Of a stretch of 64,000 bases of DNA, positions 8,272 to 19,141 are shown one piece after another. The first letter of the stretch is position 1. Each line of letters opens with the position of its first letter. The DNA comes from Salinibacterium sp. NG253 (GTDB lineage: Bacteria > Actinomycetota > Actinomycetes > Actinomycetales > Microbacteriaceae). The notes under the pieces were generated by a model. The model worked only from the letters and a program-made list of their open reading frames with translations. It had not been told where the DNA came from and did no database searches. A program made the translations under genes and the position numbers. Location of the stretch: positions 1,798,378-1,862,377 of the forward strand of contig NZ_JADYWF010000001.1 in NCBI RefSeq assembly GCF_015864945.1. Reading direction: 5' to 3'.

Positions 8272-9168
8272 ATGGCGGAAACTATGCATGTCGGAATCAT
8301 TGGCCTCGGAAAAATGGGCGGCAACATGCGCGAGCGCATGCGAGCCGCCGGTCTCACAGTGACCGGGTACGACCCCAATCCTGAGGTTAGCGATGTGGTT
8401 GAGCTGACCGACTTGGTGGATGCGTTGCCGGCCCCCCGCATTGTGTGGGTCATGGTCCCTTCCGGCACGATTACGGATTCTGTGATTACCGATGTCGCGG
8501 CATTGCTCACACCTGGTGATCTCGTCATCGATGGTGGAAACACTCGGTTTACTGATGACCAACTTCACCGTGATCAGCTCGAAGAATTCGATCTTTCCTT
8601 CGTGGATGTTGGAGTCTCTGGTGGAATCTGGGGACTTGAAAACGGCTACGGGCTGATGGCCGGTGGAAATAAGACGGATATCGAACGAGCCATGCCGATC
8701 TTCGATGCTCTTCGCCCCGAAGGCCCGCGCGAAGAGGGTTTTGTTCATGCTGGCCCCGTTGGTGCAGGTCACTACGCCAAGATGGTCCACAACGGCATCG
8801 AATATGCCCTCATGCAGGCCTGGGCCGAGGGCTTTGAACTACTGGACAGCCGCAAGGATCTCATCGAAGACGTTCCCGGCACCTTTAAAGCCTGGCAGCG
8901 AGGAACAGTTGTTCGCTCCTGGTTGCTTGAACTTCTCGTGAAAGCTCTCGAAGAAGATCCCGAATTCGCTGATATTGCTGGCTACGTCGAGGATTCGGGG
9001 GAGGGCCGTTGGACTGTACACGAGGCTCTCAATCAAGCCGTTGCTGTTCCGACGATTAGTGCCGCAATTTTTGCACGTTTTGTTTCTCGTCAAGAAGACT
9101 CCCCTTCCATGAAGGCGGTCGCCGCTCTCCGTAACCAGTTCGGCGGGCATAGCGTCCGCAAGAGCTAA
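8272..9168 (+). CDS. gnd: 6-phosphogluconate dehydrogenase (short, decarboxylating)
   Basis: Oxidises 6-phosphogluconate to ribulose 5-phosphate in the pentose phosphate pathway. The 298-aa length marks the short GndA/YqeC-type enzyme. The N-terminal Rossmann motif GLGKMGGNM, the substrate loop GGNTRF and the catalytic stretch GAGHYAKMVHNGIEY are all present. The gene sits between dnaN and recF, a conserved actinobacterial insertion at this locus, and is co-oriented and tightly spaced with both. Confidence 0.93.
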   Translation: MAETMHVGIIGLGKMGGNMRERMRAAGLTVTGYDPNPEVSDVVELTDLVDALPAPRIVWVMVPSGTITDSVITDVAALLTPGDLVIDGGNTRFTDDQLHRDQLEEFDLSFVDVGVSGGIWGLENGYGLMAGGNKTDIERAMPIFDALRPEGPREEGFVHAGPVGAGHYAKMVHNGIEYALMQAWAEGFELLDSRKDLIEDVPGTFKAWQRGTVVRSWLLELLVKALEEDPEFADIAGYVEDSGEGRWTVHEALNQAVAVPTISAAIFARFVSRQEDSPSMKAVAALRNQFGGHSVRKS

Positions 9169-9179
9169 GTTTCGCCGCA

Positions 9180-10343
9180 ATGCGTGTAACTCATGTGGAG
9201 CTCAAAGATTTCCGTAATTACAAGGGCCTGACTCTAGAACTGGGCGCGGGACCGACACTCATCGTAGGTTCCAATGGCCAGGGTAAAACGAATCTGGTTG
9301 AGGCTCTTGGATTCTTGAGCACACTCGGTTCACACCGCGTCTCGACTGATCACGCCATGGTTCGGCAATCAACAGATGCCGCAATTGTGCGAGTGCGCCT
9401 CGAACATAATGAACGAAAATTTTTGGCCGAAGTGCAGATCAATCGTTCTGGGGCTAACCGTGCTCAGATCAATCGTTCAGTCATCCGTACCCGCGAACTT
9501 CCACGCTATTTTTCCAGTGTTCTCTTCGCGCCGGAGGATTTGGCGCTCGTGCGCGGCGAACCCTCCGGGCGGCGTCGATTTATCGATGAGCTTCTCGTGC
9601 TTCGCTCTCCACGATTCAGCGGAGTAATGAGCGACTACGAACGTGTCGTGAAGCAACGCAACATGCTGCTGAAATCAGCACGGGCATCCGGCGTTCGAGA
9701 CGCCCAGTTGAGCACTCTTGATGTGTGGGATGAACGGCTCGTGGCCTTTGGTGCCGAAATCATCAGCGCCCGGAGTGCCTTGGTTGCTGATCTGAGCCCC
9801 GAAGTGTCCCTTGCTTACGAACGTATCGTCGGTGCAGATCACGGGGCATCGCTCGCCAATTCGTTGAGCATCATTTCTCGTCAGGACGACCCAGAAAACG
9901 CCGTAGCCACTAGCGCGGTCGGTGAAATAATTTCGGTCGCTGACGCGACGGCAGCATTCACGGCGGCCCTGGCCTCCGTACGAAAAGCAGAACGTGATCG
10001 AGCGATTACCTTGGTCGGGCCGCACCGAGACGACCTGATCTTCGGACTCAACGGGTTGCCAGCGCGAGGGTATGCCAGCCACGGCGAATCGTGGTCGTTC
10101 GCACTCGCGCTGAAGCTGGCATCCGCTGAACTGCTGCGTCGCGATTCTTCGGCAGGCGACCCGGTGCTTATTTTGGATGATGTCTTTGCAGAGCTCGACC
10201 AATCTCGTCGCGAAAGACTTGCAACTTCGATCGCAGGTTTTGAGCAAGTTCTCATTACCGCTGCGGTATTCGGCGATGTTCCGGCGGAGCTTGCGGCGAA
10301 TGTAGTGCGCATCAGCGCCGGCGAGGTGATTGACGATGAATGA
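9180..10343 (+). CDS. recF: DNA replication and repair protein RecF
   Basis: SMC-like ATPase that helps load RecA at gapped DNA. The 387-aa product has an N-terminal KDFRNYKGL start, Walker A GSNGQGKTN, the ABC signature region near LSTLGSHR and the C-terminal Walker B VLILDDVFAELD. The ATG lies 11 bases after gnd with only a weak ribosome-binding site, suggesting translational coupling. Its stop overlaps the dciA start. Confidence 0.96.
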   Translation: MRVTHVELKDFRNYKGLTLELGAGPTLIVGSNGQGKTNLVEALGFLSTLGSHRVSTDHAMVRQSTDAAIVRVRLEHNERKFLAEVQINRSGANRAQINRSVIRTRELPRYFSSVLFAPEDLALVRGEPSGRRRFIDELLVLRSPRFSGVMSDYERVVKQRNMLLKSARASGVRDAQLSTLDVWDERLVAFGAEIISARSALVADLSPEVSLAYERIVGADHGASLANSLSIISRQDDPENAVATSAVGEIISVADATAAFTAALASVRKAERDRAITLVGPHRDDLIFGLNGLPARGYASHGESWSFALALKLASAELLRRDSSAGDPVLILDDVFAELDQSRRERLATSIAGFEQVLITAAVFGDVPAELAANVVRISAGEVIDDE

Positions 10344-10836
10344 CCGGGATCCTGCGGTGGATGAACACGTTGCGGTTTATCTCAGATTTCGCGATGTTTT
10401 CGGTGACGCCAGCAAACGTTCGTATATGGCGCGCAAGCGTAATCGCAAGGAGCCGGGAACGAGCGTTCCTTTTGCCCCCGGTCGCGATCCGCACGGACTT
10501 GGCGATGTGATGGATAACCTCACGATGAGCATGGGGTGGAGCTCTCCCTTGGCTCGCTCTGAATTGATTCTTGCCTGGACCACAATTGTCGGCGCCGAAA
10601 CCGCGGAACACTCGGAGCCGATCGGGATTGAAGAGGGAGTGCTGACCATTCGGTGCGATTCCACCGCGTGGGCAACCCAACTTCGACTCATGCGTGGACA
10701 CATCACAACGACGATCGCTCAACAGCATCCGGAAGCCGGTGTGGAATCCGTGCGCTTTGAAGGGCCCAACGCCCCTTCGTGGAAAAGAGGCCCCAGATCA
10801 ATTCCAGGTAGGGGCCCGCGAGATACTTACGGCTAG
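10336..10836 (+). CDS. dciA: DciA-like replicative helicase loader (DUF721)
   Basis: DUF721 protein located between recF and gyrB, the position of the mycobacterial DciA gene that assists loading of DnaB. From ATG 10336, which overlaps the recF stop (ATGAATGA), it is 166 aa. A TTG six bases upstream is a less likely start. The basic N-terminal region (about 25-45) is followed by the DUF721 core (about 55-140), with W-IVG-E-A-HS-P and a GVLTIRCDSTAWATQLRLM segment. Confidence 0.9.
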   Translation: MNDRDPAVDEHVAVYLRFRDVFGDASKRSYMARKRNRKEPGTSVPFAPGRDPHGLGDVMDNLTMSMGWSSPLARSELILAWTTIVGAETAEHSEPIGIEEGVLTIRCDSTAWATQLRLMRGHITTTIAQQHPEAGVESVRFEGPNAPSWKRGPRSIPGRGPRDTYG

Positions 10837-10996
10837 GAAGGCAAAATAGGTCACGCTACTAAAGAAACTCCCGCAGAAGGCAATTTGAGCGCCGCGGCCT
10901 CTCGGAATTTGGTAGAATCTCAGAAGCCGTCGGACGCGCCTCCTCAGGGAGTTATCCGCTCTGAATGGCCAGCGTGAACTAGCGGCAGGAGCCTAA

Positions 10997-12997
<2,001 letters not shown>

Positions 12998-13056
12998 CTC
13001 GCTACGAGCACACGGCGCCCGCACTCGCGACTGACACAGACTGGAATTGACACTTA

Positions 13057-15633
13057 ATGGCTGACGAAGAAACTCCGAAGAAGACCTTCGAGGATGCACC
13101 TCTAGACGACCGGCACGACAAGATTAACCAGGTCGATCTTCAACTGGAGATGCAGCGCTCCTACCTCGACTATGCGATGAGCGTCATCGTGGGTCGTGCG
13201 CTTCCTGAGGTGCGCGATGGTTTGAAGCCTGTGCACCGTCGTGTTATTTACGCGATGTACGACGGTGGCTACCGCCCAGACAAGGGTTTCTCCAAGTGCA
13301 CCCGCGTCATCGGTGATGTCATGGGGCAGTTCCACCCGCACGGTGACTCGTCGGTCTACGATGCCCTCGTTCGTTTGGTTCAGCCGTGGAGCCTTCGTTA
13401 TCCATTGGCCCTAGGCCAAGGAAACTTCGGATCTCCCGGTAACGATGGTGCTGCTGCCCACCGTTACACGGAAACAAAAATGGCTCCGCTCGCCATGGAA
13501 ATGGTGCGGGACATTGAAGAAGACACCGTCGACTTCCAAGACAACTATGACGGCCGCACCCAAGAGCCGACGGTTCTTCCTAGCCGTTTCCCGAACCTGC
13601 TCGTCAATGGTTCCGTGGGTATCGCGGTCGGTATGGCTACGAACATTCCGCCGCACAATCTCCGCGAAGTTGGCGAGGGTGCCCTCTGGCACTTGGCTAA
13701 CCCGGATGCTTCTCACGAAGAGCTCGTAGAGGCGCTAATTCAGCGCATCAAGGGGCCTGACTTCCCGACCGGCGCGCAAATTCTGGGTGTCAAGGGAATT
13801 CAGGATGCGTACCGCACGGGTCGTGGTTCGATCACGATGCGCGCTGTCGTGAATGTCGAAGAACTTCAGGGTCGCACGTGCCTCGTCGTCACCGAGCTCC
13901 CGTACCAGGTGAACCCCGACAATCTGGCACTGAAAATCGCCGACCTCGTCAAGGACGGCAAGCTCGCCGGCATCGCCGACATCCGCGACGAGACCTCGGG
14001 TCGTACCGGCCAGCGCCTCGTCATCGTGCTGAAGCGCGATGCTGTGGCGAAGGTTGTTCTCAACAACCTCTACAAGCACACGCAGCTGCAGGAAAACTTC
14101 GGCGCGAACATGCTCGCGATTGTCGATGGCATCCCGCGCACGCTCTCGATTGATGGCTTCATCACTGAGTGGGCTACCCACCAGATCGAAGTGATCGTTC
14201 GCCGCACCGAGTTCCGCCTGCGTAAGGCTGAAGAACGTGCCCACATCTTGCGTGGTTACCTCAAGGCTCTGGACGCCCTCGATGAGGTCATTGCCCTCAT
14301 CCGCCGTTCGCCCACCGTTGAAGATGCGCGCAACGGCTTGATTGATCTCCTCGACATCGATGAGATTCAGGCCCGCGCAATTCTCGACATGCAGCTGCGT
14401 CGACTCGCGGCCCTTGAGCGCCAGAAGATCATCGACGAGCACGATGCTATCGAGCTCGAAATTGTTGAGTTCAAGGCAATCATTGCGAGCAAAGAACGCC
14501 AGAGCAACATCGTCAGTGAAGAACTGACGGAGTTGCTCGCCAAGTACGGCGACGATCGCCGTACCGAAATCATGATGGGTTTCGATGGCGACATGAGCAT
14601 GGAAGACCTCATCCCCGAAGAGGAGATGGTGGTTACTGTGACGCGCGGCGGTTACGTCAAGCGCACCCGCAGCGACAACTACCGCAGCCAGCACCGCGGT
14701 GGCAAGGGAGTCAAGGGCGCACAACTTCGGGCCGATGACATTGTTGACCACTTGTTCGTCACCACGACGCACCACTGGTTGTTGTTCTTCACGAACACCG
14801 GCCGCGTGTACCGCGCCAAGACCTACGAGCTGCAAGAGGGTGGCCGGGATGCCAAGGGGCAGCACGTTGCCAACTTCTTGGCGCTGCAGCCCGGCGAAGA
14901 GATCGCTCAGATTCTCGACATCCGTGACTATGAGCAGTCCACGTACCTAGTTCTTGCAACGCTCAAGGGTCTCGTCAAGAAGACCGCGTTGGCGGAATAT
15001 GACACCAACCGCAGCGGTGGCATCATCGCTGTGAATCTGCGGGAAGGCGATGAACTCGTGTCGGCCCTGCTGGTGGAGAACACCGACGACGTTTTGTTGG
15101 TTTCGCGTAAGGGAATGTCTATTCGCTTCACGGCATCCGATGAAGCACTGCGCCCCATGGGTCGTTCAACGTCGGGTGTGATGGGGATGAGCTTCCGAGA
15201 GGATGACCAACTGCTCAGCGCGAGCGTGGTTCCCGACAGTGGCTTCGTGTTCGTCGTCACGGAGGGTGGCTTCGCTAAGCGCACTGCTGCCGACCAATAC
15301 CGCGTTCAGGGTCGTGGTGGTTTGGGTATCAAGGTTGCCAAACTTGACGGCACTCGTGGCGACTTGGCCGGTGCTTTGATGGTCGGGGATGAGGACGAAG
15401 TTCTTGTGGTTCTTGCCAGTGGCAAGGTGGTACGCTCATCTGTCGCTGAGGTTCCGGCCAAGGGCCGTGACACCATGGGAGTGGTTTTTGCCCGCTTCGC
15501 AGCGGATGACAAGATCATTGCAATCGCACGAAACAGCGAACGAAATCTAGAGAAAAAAGAACTTGAAGCTGGGAACGATAGTGTTCCAAGCGAAGATGCC
15601 CCTGCTGGGAAGGACGAGTCGGTAGATGAGTAG
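13057..15633 (+). CDS. gyrA: DNA gyrase subunit A
   Basis: Breakage-reunion subunit of gyrase. The 858-aa product carries the quinolone-resistance region with [12 protein letters not shown] (Ser and Asp present, the wild-type susceptible pattern). The active-site tyrosine lies in [11 protein letters not shown]. The C-terminal beta-pinwheel includes the GyrA box [10 protein letters not shown]. The end overlaps the DUF3566 gene by eight bases. Confidence 0.98.
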   Translation: MADEETPKKTFEDAPLDDRHDKINQVDLQLEMQRSYLDYAMSVIVGRALPEVRDGLKPVHRRVIYAMYDGGYRPDKGFSKCTRVIGDVMGQFHPHGDSSVYDALVRLVQPWSLRYPLALGQGNFGSPGNDGAAAHRYTETKMAPLAMEMVRDIEEDTVDFQDNYDGRTQEPTVLPSRFPNLLVNGSVGIAVGMATNIPPHNLREVGEGALWHLANPDASHEELVEALIQRIKGPDFPTGAQILGVKGIQDAYRTGRGSITMRAVVNVEELQGRTCLVVTELPYQVNPDNLALKIADLVKDGKLAGIADIRDETSGRTGQRLVIVLKRDAVAKVVLNNLYKHTQLQENFGANMLAIVDGIPRTLSIDGFITEWATHQIEVIVRRTEFRLRKAEERAHILRGYLKALDALDEVIALIRRSPTVEDARNGLIDLLDIDEIQARAILDMQLRRLAALERQKIIDEHDAIELEIVEFKAIIASKERQSNIVSEELTELLAKYGDDRRTEIMMGFDGDMSMEDLIPEEEMVVTVTRGGYVKRTRSDNYRSQHRGGKGVKGAQLRADDIVDHLFVTTTHHWLLFFTNTGRVYRAKTYELQEGGRDAKGQHVANFLALQPGEEIAQILDIRDYEQSTYLVLATLKGLVKKTALAEYDTNRSGGIIAVNLREGDELVSALLVENTDDVLLVSRKGMSIRFTASDEALRPMGRSTSGVMGMSFREDDQLLSASVVPDSGFVFVVTEGGFAKRTAADQYRVQGRGGLGIKVAKLDGTRGDLAGALMVGDEDEVLVVLASGKVVRSSVAEVPAKGRDTMGVVFARFAADDKIIAIARNSERNLEKKELEAGNDSVPSEDAPAGKDESVDE

Positions 15634-16033
15634 TGTCGCAGAGAAGCTGCAGCGCAAGTCGCAGCGCCAAACATCGGTAAAACAGGTTCGCCTGAAGCTG
15701 GTGTACATCGACTTCTGGTCGGCCGTTAAGTTCTCATTCCTAGTAGCAGTGTCGTTAGGAATTGTTCTCGTGGTGGCATCGCTTCTGGTGTGGATCGTGC
15801 TGAACTCCACCGGAATTTTCGGAAAGGTCGATGAGATCTTCCGGGATATTTTGAGTGACGAAACCTTCAGCGTGGCGACAACGTTCTCGCTTGCCCAGGT
15901 CGGAGGATTCTCGCTGGTCGTTGCCATCTTGAACGTTTTGATCGGTACTGCACTCGGCGCAATTTCGAGTATGCTTTATAACTTCAGCGTTCGACTTACT
16001 GGCGGAATCCTCGTGGGTTTCACTAACAACTAG
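15626..16033 (+). CDS. DUF3566 membrane protein
   Basis: A 135-aa integral membrane protein of unknown molecular function that follows gyrA in most actinobacteria. A basic N-terminus ([19 protein letters not shown]) precedes two long hydrophobic segments (about 33-58 and 88-115). The C-terminus is glycine-rich with [10 protein letters not shown]. Overlap with gyrA suggests co-transcription; the tRNA pair starts 48 bases downstream. Confidence 0.88.
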   Translation: MSSVAEKLQRKSQRQTSVKQVRLKLVYIDFWSAVKFSFLVAVSLGIVLVVASLLVWIVLNSTGIFGKVDEIFRDILSDETFSVATTFSLAQVGGFSLVVAILNVLIGTALGAISSMLYNFSVRLTGGILVGFTNN

Positions 16034-16081
16034 TCGATTACGCCAAACGGTCAGAATGCGATACTCTCGTATCTGCCCAAC

Positions 16082-16155
16082 GGGGGTATAGCTCAGGCGG
16101 TTAGAGCGCTTCGCTGATAACGAAGAGGTCCGTGGTTCAAGTCCACGTACCCCCA
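16082..16155 (+). tRNA. tRNA-Ile (GAT)
   Basis: Complete 74-nt cloverleaf. The acceptor stem GGGGGTA pairs with TACCCCC, the D-arm contains AGCTCAGGCGGTTAGAGC, the anticodon loop is CTGATAA (GAT), and the T-arm loop is GTTCAAGTC. It is paired with tRNA-Ala as usual after gyrA. Confidence 0.97.
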
Positions 16156-16185
16156 CTGGAATCTCCACAAGAGGTTCCTTAAATT

Positions 16186-16258
16186 GGGGCCTTAGCTCAA
16201 TTGGTAGAGCGCCTGCTTTGCAAGCAGGAGGTCAGGGGTTCGATTCCCCTAGGCTCCA
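16186..16258 (+). tRNA. tRNA-Ala (TGC)
   Basis: Complete 73-nt cloverleaf. The acceptor GGGGCCT pairs with AGGCTCC with one G-U pair. The anticodon loop is TTTGCAA (TGC) and the T-loop is GTTCGATTC. It lies 30 bases after tRNA-Ile and is followed directly by a strong terminator. Confidence 0.97.
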
Positions 16259-16268
16259 CAGCAAGAAC

Positions 16269-16302
16269 AAAAACCCCGGCCAGTCTTCTGGCCGGGGTTT
16301 TT
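16269..16302 (+). terminator. Rho-independent terminator after tRNA-Ala
   Basis: A perfect 10-bp G/C-rich stem (CCCCGGCCAG at 16274-16283 with CTGGCCGGGG at 16288-16297), a TCTT loop and a five-T tail. A-tract before and T-tract after make it potentially bidirectional. Confidence 0.95.
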
Positions 16303-16308
16303 GCATGT

Positions 16309-16601
16309 CTGGGGAGCGCAACCGCAGTGCGGGGCGACGTAGCTGATGAGACCGAAATGATCGCGGCCGCAGGCGGGCGTTGCAACCGTGAACTTCTCCA
16401 CTTCGGGGAAGCGCGCGCAATTCTCCTCCTGCGGCGCTTACACAGCGAGCAAGGCCGCTGTGGAAGGTGTCTCACGCTCGCGCGACGCCGCTTCAGCGTC
16501 TGGGGCAGCCACAGGATGTCGCGGAGGTAGTTTCTTTTCTCGCGGGCCCTGCACGGTGGATCAATGGCCACGTTCTCTTCGCGACCGGCGGACTTGCGTA
16601 G
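16309..16601 (+). pseudogene. Degraded short-chain dehydrogenase/reductase
   Basis: Three collinear pieces of one SDR protein occur in three different plus-strand frames. The first is GSATAVRGDVADETEMIA (about 16312-16365), matching the region after beta-3. The second is VNFSTSGKRAQFSS, then GAYTASKAAVEGVSR with the catalytic YxxxK (about 16388-16480). The third is TPLQRLGQPQDVAEVV through NGHVLFATGGLA and a TAG stop at 16599-16601. The N-terminal Rossmann glycine motif and the segments between the pieces are missing, so deletions and frame loss have destroyed the gene. It fills most of the 448-bp gap between tRNA-Ala and the gene at 16.7 kb. Not related by position to the intact SDR at 37.1 kb. 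Confidence 0.75.
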
Positions 16602-16620
16602 CAAGGTCAGCGCACGACAA

Positions 16621-16663
16621 AAAAGTTCTGGCCCGGTTCGTTGCGAACCGGGCCAGAACTTTT
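16621..16663. terminator. Bidirectional rho-independent terminator
   Basis: A perfect inverted repeat with 20-base arms (16621-16640 and 16644-16663) around a three-base centre. The arms begin with AAAA and end with TTTT, so it can stop transcription in both directions. It lies downstream of the leftward gene at 16707-17258 and just past the SDR remnant. Confidence 0.92.
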
Positions 16664-16706
16664 AGAGGTTGGAGCTACACCGTGTGCGGTGTGACGCTGC
16701 GGAAGG

Positions 16707-17258
16707 CTACGCCGTCTCTGCTTCGTCGTCGATCCAGAGGTCATCATCCGCGCGAAGTGTTTGCCACGCGGCATACGCGACGCCCACTGCAGCAACGACG
16801 CCAATGCCAATGAGGATGTAGCGACCGAAGCCGGCAGACTTGGGCTGGGGTTGTGCCTTCATCAGCCCGGTCTTCTCGCCAGCGGTCGCAGCGAGACCCG
16901 AAACGCGAGCGAACGCATCCCGAACCTGCTGGTTCTTGGCTACCTCGAGAGCTGCAAGGGCTGTGCCGAGCGCTGACGTGACAGCAGGCAACACATCACC
17001 CTTGACCTTGGAGCGGGTGCTCTCGGCCACTGAGCGAGCTCCAGCAACGGATGACGACACAACGGGCTTCACCCGGGAGTCGATCGTGTTGTGAATCTTG
17101 GGGCTGACTTCTTCGCGGGCGTAACTGGCGGCCTGATGGCTCGCCTCTCGTACAACCGCAGAAGCGTGATCAAGCAGCTCCTTTTGGTCGGCCCACAGGT
17201 CTTCAGCTTGACCTTTCAAGCGCTTGAGTTCTTTCCGGCGTTTGCGAGTTAGTGCCAC
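16707..17258 (-). CDS. Hypothetical helical protein with C-terminal membrane anchor
   Basis: Unrecognised 183-aa protein. The GTG at 17258 is chosen over an upstream ATG because GGAGG lies six bases before it and the product then starts MALTRKRRKELKRL. A basic start is followed by a long, alanine-rich, probably amphipathic helical region (about 15-130). One membrane segment follows (about 145-167, YILIGIGVVAAVGVAYAAW), then a short acidic tail (LWIDDEAETA). The architecture, a helical body with a C-terminal anchor and acidic tail, recurs in actinobacterial membrane-associated proteins of unknown role. Divergent from the cyclophilin gene. Confidence 0.8.
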   Translation of the reverse strand: MALTRKRRKELKRLKGQAEDLWADQKELLDHASAVVREASHQAASYAREEVSPKIHNTIDSRVKPVVSSSVAGARSVAESTRSKVKGDVLPAVTSALGTALAALEVAKNQQVRDAFARVSGLAATAGEKTGLMKAQPQPKSAGFGRYILIGIGVVAAVGVAYAAWQTLRADDDLWIDDEAETA

Positions 17259-17391
17259 GGGAAACCTCCAAAGATGGTCGAACGGTGAGTCCATACTGCC
17301 ATGGCCTCTTCTGTGTGCGCACTGCTTTGCCTGTGAGCCCCCTGAATAACGAGGATCTGAGGCTCAGGTTCGCTATGTAAGAATTGACCTT

Positions 17392-17931
17392 ATGTCTCAA
17401 CACACCGCAGTTGCCACGATCAAGACAAACCTCGGAGAAATCCGTCTCAACCTCTTCGGCAACCACGCGCCGAAGACCGTTGCTAACTTCGTTGGTCTCG
17501 CCAAGGGCGATATCGAATGGACCCACCCCGCCACCGGCCAGAAGACCACAGCGCCTCTCTACGACGGCGTCATCTTCCACCGCATCATCAAGCAGTTCAT
17601 GCTTCAGGGCGGCGACCCCCTGGGCAAGGGCATCGGCGGCCCCGGCTACAACTTCGACGACGAAATCCACCCCGAGCTCGACTTCTCGGCTCCCTACATC
17701 CTCGCCATGGCGAACGCCGGAACGCGCGGAGGCAAGGGAACCAACGGTTCGCAGTTCTTCATCACCACGGTTGCTACCCCCTGGCTTCAGGGCAAGCACA
17801 CCATCTTCGGTGCTGTTGCTGACGACGAGTCGCGCAAGGTAGTCGACGCAATCGAAGCCGTCGACACCGATGGCAGCGACAAGCCCCTCACCGACATCGT
17901 CATCGAGTCCGTCACGATCGACGAGGTCTAA
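17392..17931 (+). CDS. ppiA: Cyclophilin-type peptidyl-prolyl cis-trans isomerase
   Basis: Catalyses proline cis-trans isomerisation in the cytoplasm; no signal peptide is present. The 179-aa product has the cyclophilin core: FHRIIKQFMLQGGDP (catalytic Arg), NAGTRGGKGTNGSQFFIT and WLQGKHTIFG. It sits between gyrase/tRNA genes and rhomboid, as PpiA (Rv0009) does in mycobacteria. The rhomboid gene starts five bases after its stop. Confidence 0.95.
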   Translation: MSQHTAVATIKTNLGEIRLNLFGNHAPKTVANFVGLAKGDIEWTHPATGQKTTAPLYDGVIFHRIIKQFMLQGGDPLGKGIGGPGYNFDDEIHPELDFSAPYILAMANAGTRGGKGTNGSQFFITTVATPWLQGKHTIFGAVADDESRKVVDAIEAVDTDGSDKPLTDIVIESVTIDEV

Positions 17932-17936
17932 CCTTC

Positions 17937-18770
17937 GTGACCACATCCCCGGATGCCAGCGGCAACTATTGCTACCGGCATCCTGACCGGCAAAGTTTTA
18001 CACTCTGCCAACGATGTGGGCGCACCGTATGCCCCAGCTGCCAAACGCAGGCAGCTGTGGGCGTACATTGCCCCGAGTGCATTAAAGAAGCCCGCGCTAA
18101 CGGGCCGAAGCGCAAACCTGTTCTGGTTCGCGCAGCTCGAGCCTCCCAGGGCAAACCCGTAGTCACATACACGCTGATCGGTCTCACTGTCGCAATCTTC
18201 TTGCTGCAGCTAATTCCGGGTCTCGGCGTGACTCAAGCGCTCGTGTACTATCCGCCTCTGACGGCTATTGAGCCGTGGCGGATGATTACTTCGGCCTTCC
18301 TGCATTCAACAAGCAGCATCTTCCACCTCGGCTTCAATATGTTCACGCTCTTCATCTTTGGGCGCGTGCTGGAGATTCCGCTGGGGAGAGCGCGGTTCAT
18401 CGCGCTCTATCTGATTAGCGCGTTGGGTGGCTCTGTCGCCGTACTGCTGCTTGCACCGACCTCGGTCGTGTTGGGCGCATCCGGATCGATCTTTGGAATC
18501 GTTGCAGCGTTCTTCGTGATTCAGCGCCGTATGGGTGTGAACAACCGCGTGCTGCTGATCGTGCTCGTGATCAACCTCGTCGCCGGCTTCATTCCCGGAT
18601 TGAACATCTCGTGGCAGGCCCACGTGGGTGGACTCGTCACGGGTGCCGTTCTCGCGCTTATCTTCGTGCGCCAAAGGAATAAGCGATCCGCCAATTCGGA
18701 GATCGCGTTAGTGGCCCTCGTCGTCGCGGCTTTGATCAGCCTGACACTGCTGCGGATCTTCGTTCTATAG
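17937..18770 (+). CDS. Rhomboid family intramembrane serine protease
   Basis: Polytopic protease that cleaves membrane proteins within the bilayer. The 277-aa product starts at GTG 17937. Its N-terminal zinc-binding segment (about 8-45) has paired cysteines and a histidine (CYRHPDR, CQRCGR, CPSC, HCPEC). At least six membrane segments follow. The catalytic serine lies in VLGASGSIFGI and the histidine in WQAHVGGLVTG. Orthologous in position to Rv0010c-region genes in other actinobacteria. Confidence 0.93.
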   Translation: MTTSPDASGNYCYRHPDRQSFTLCQRCGRTVCPSCQTQAAVGVHCPECIKEARANGPKRKPVLVRAARASQGKPVVTYTLIGLTVAIFLLQLIPGLGVTQALVYYPPLTAIEPWRMITSAFLHSTSSIFHLGFNMFTLFIFGRVLEIPLGRARFIALYLISALGGSVAVLLLAPTSVVLGASGSIFGIVAAFFVIQRRMGVNNRVLLIVLVINLVAGFIPGLNISWQAHVGGLVTGAVLALIFVRQRNKRSANSEIALVALVVAALISLTLLRIFVL

Positions 18771-18781
18771 CTGACTAAAAG

Positions 18782-18790
18782 TTATCCACA
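18782..18790 (+). promoter_or_regulatory. Isolated perfect DnaA box
   Basis: TTATCCACA matches the DnaA-box consensus exactly in the 59-bp convergent gap between the rhomboid gene and crgA, about 12 kb from oriC. A second, weaker match (TTATTAACA, two mismatches) follows at about 18794-18802. Confidence 0.5.
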
Positions 18791-18829
18791 GGGTTATTAA
18801 CACTGGGTATAACTACACGCGTGTAATTT

Positions 18830-19060
18830 CTAACGCCAGCGTGTTGTCATCAGGAATCCGACGAAGAGGATTCCGAATCCGACCAGGATGTTCCAGCTGC
18901 CGAGCGATGCAATAGGCAACTGCTGGTTGCTCACATAGAAGACGATGATCCACGCGAGCCCGATCAGCATGAAGCCAAACATGACGGGCTTGAACCAGAC
19001 CGCGTTGGGGGCGTCTTCAGCGGGACGCGACGATGATTTTTCTGCAGAGTTACGGGCCAT
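18830..19060 (-). CDS. crgA: Cell division protein CrgA
   Basis: Small membrane protein of the divisome that interacts with FtsZ and FtsQ/PBP partners in mycobacteria. A longer open frame runs through, but the CrgA product starts at ATG 19060 (MARNSAEKSSSRPAEDAP) and is 76 aa. It has two membrane segments (about 25-46 and 53-72), the W-KP motif before the first, and a conserved TRWR end. Conserved location beside rhomboid and the sortase/trpG genes. Confidence 0.93.
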   Translation of the reverse strand: MARNSAEKSSSRPAEDAPNAVWFKPVMFGFMLIGLAWIIVFYVSNQQLPIASLGSWNILVGFGILFVGFLMTTRWR

Positions 19061-19141
19061 GGGAGAGATTCTAGCGCGAACGCCCTGAGTGCTGAACGGC
19101 CGCGCGGAAACCAGCCAGAGTCTGCGGATAGAATTGCGCTT

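Noticed and set aside
13735-14865. Long antisense open frame of 376 codons over gyrA
   Set aside because: It is a shadow of the high-G+C third positions of gyrA, with no family resemblance, and it covers a well-supported gene.
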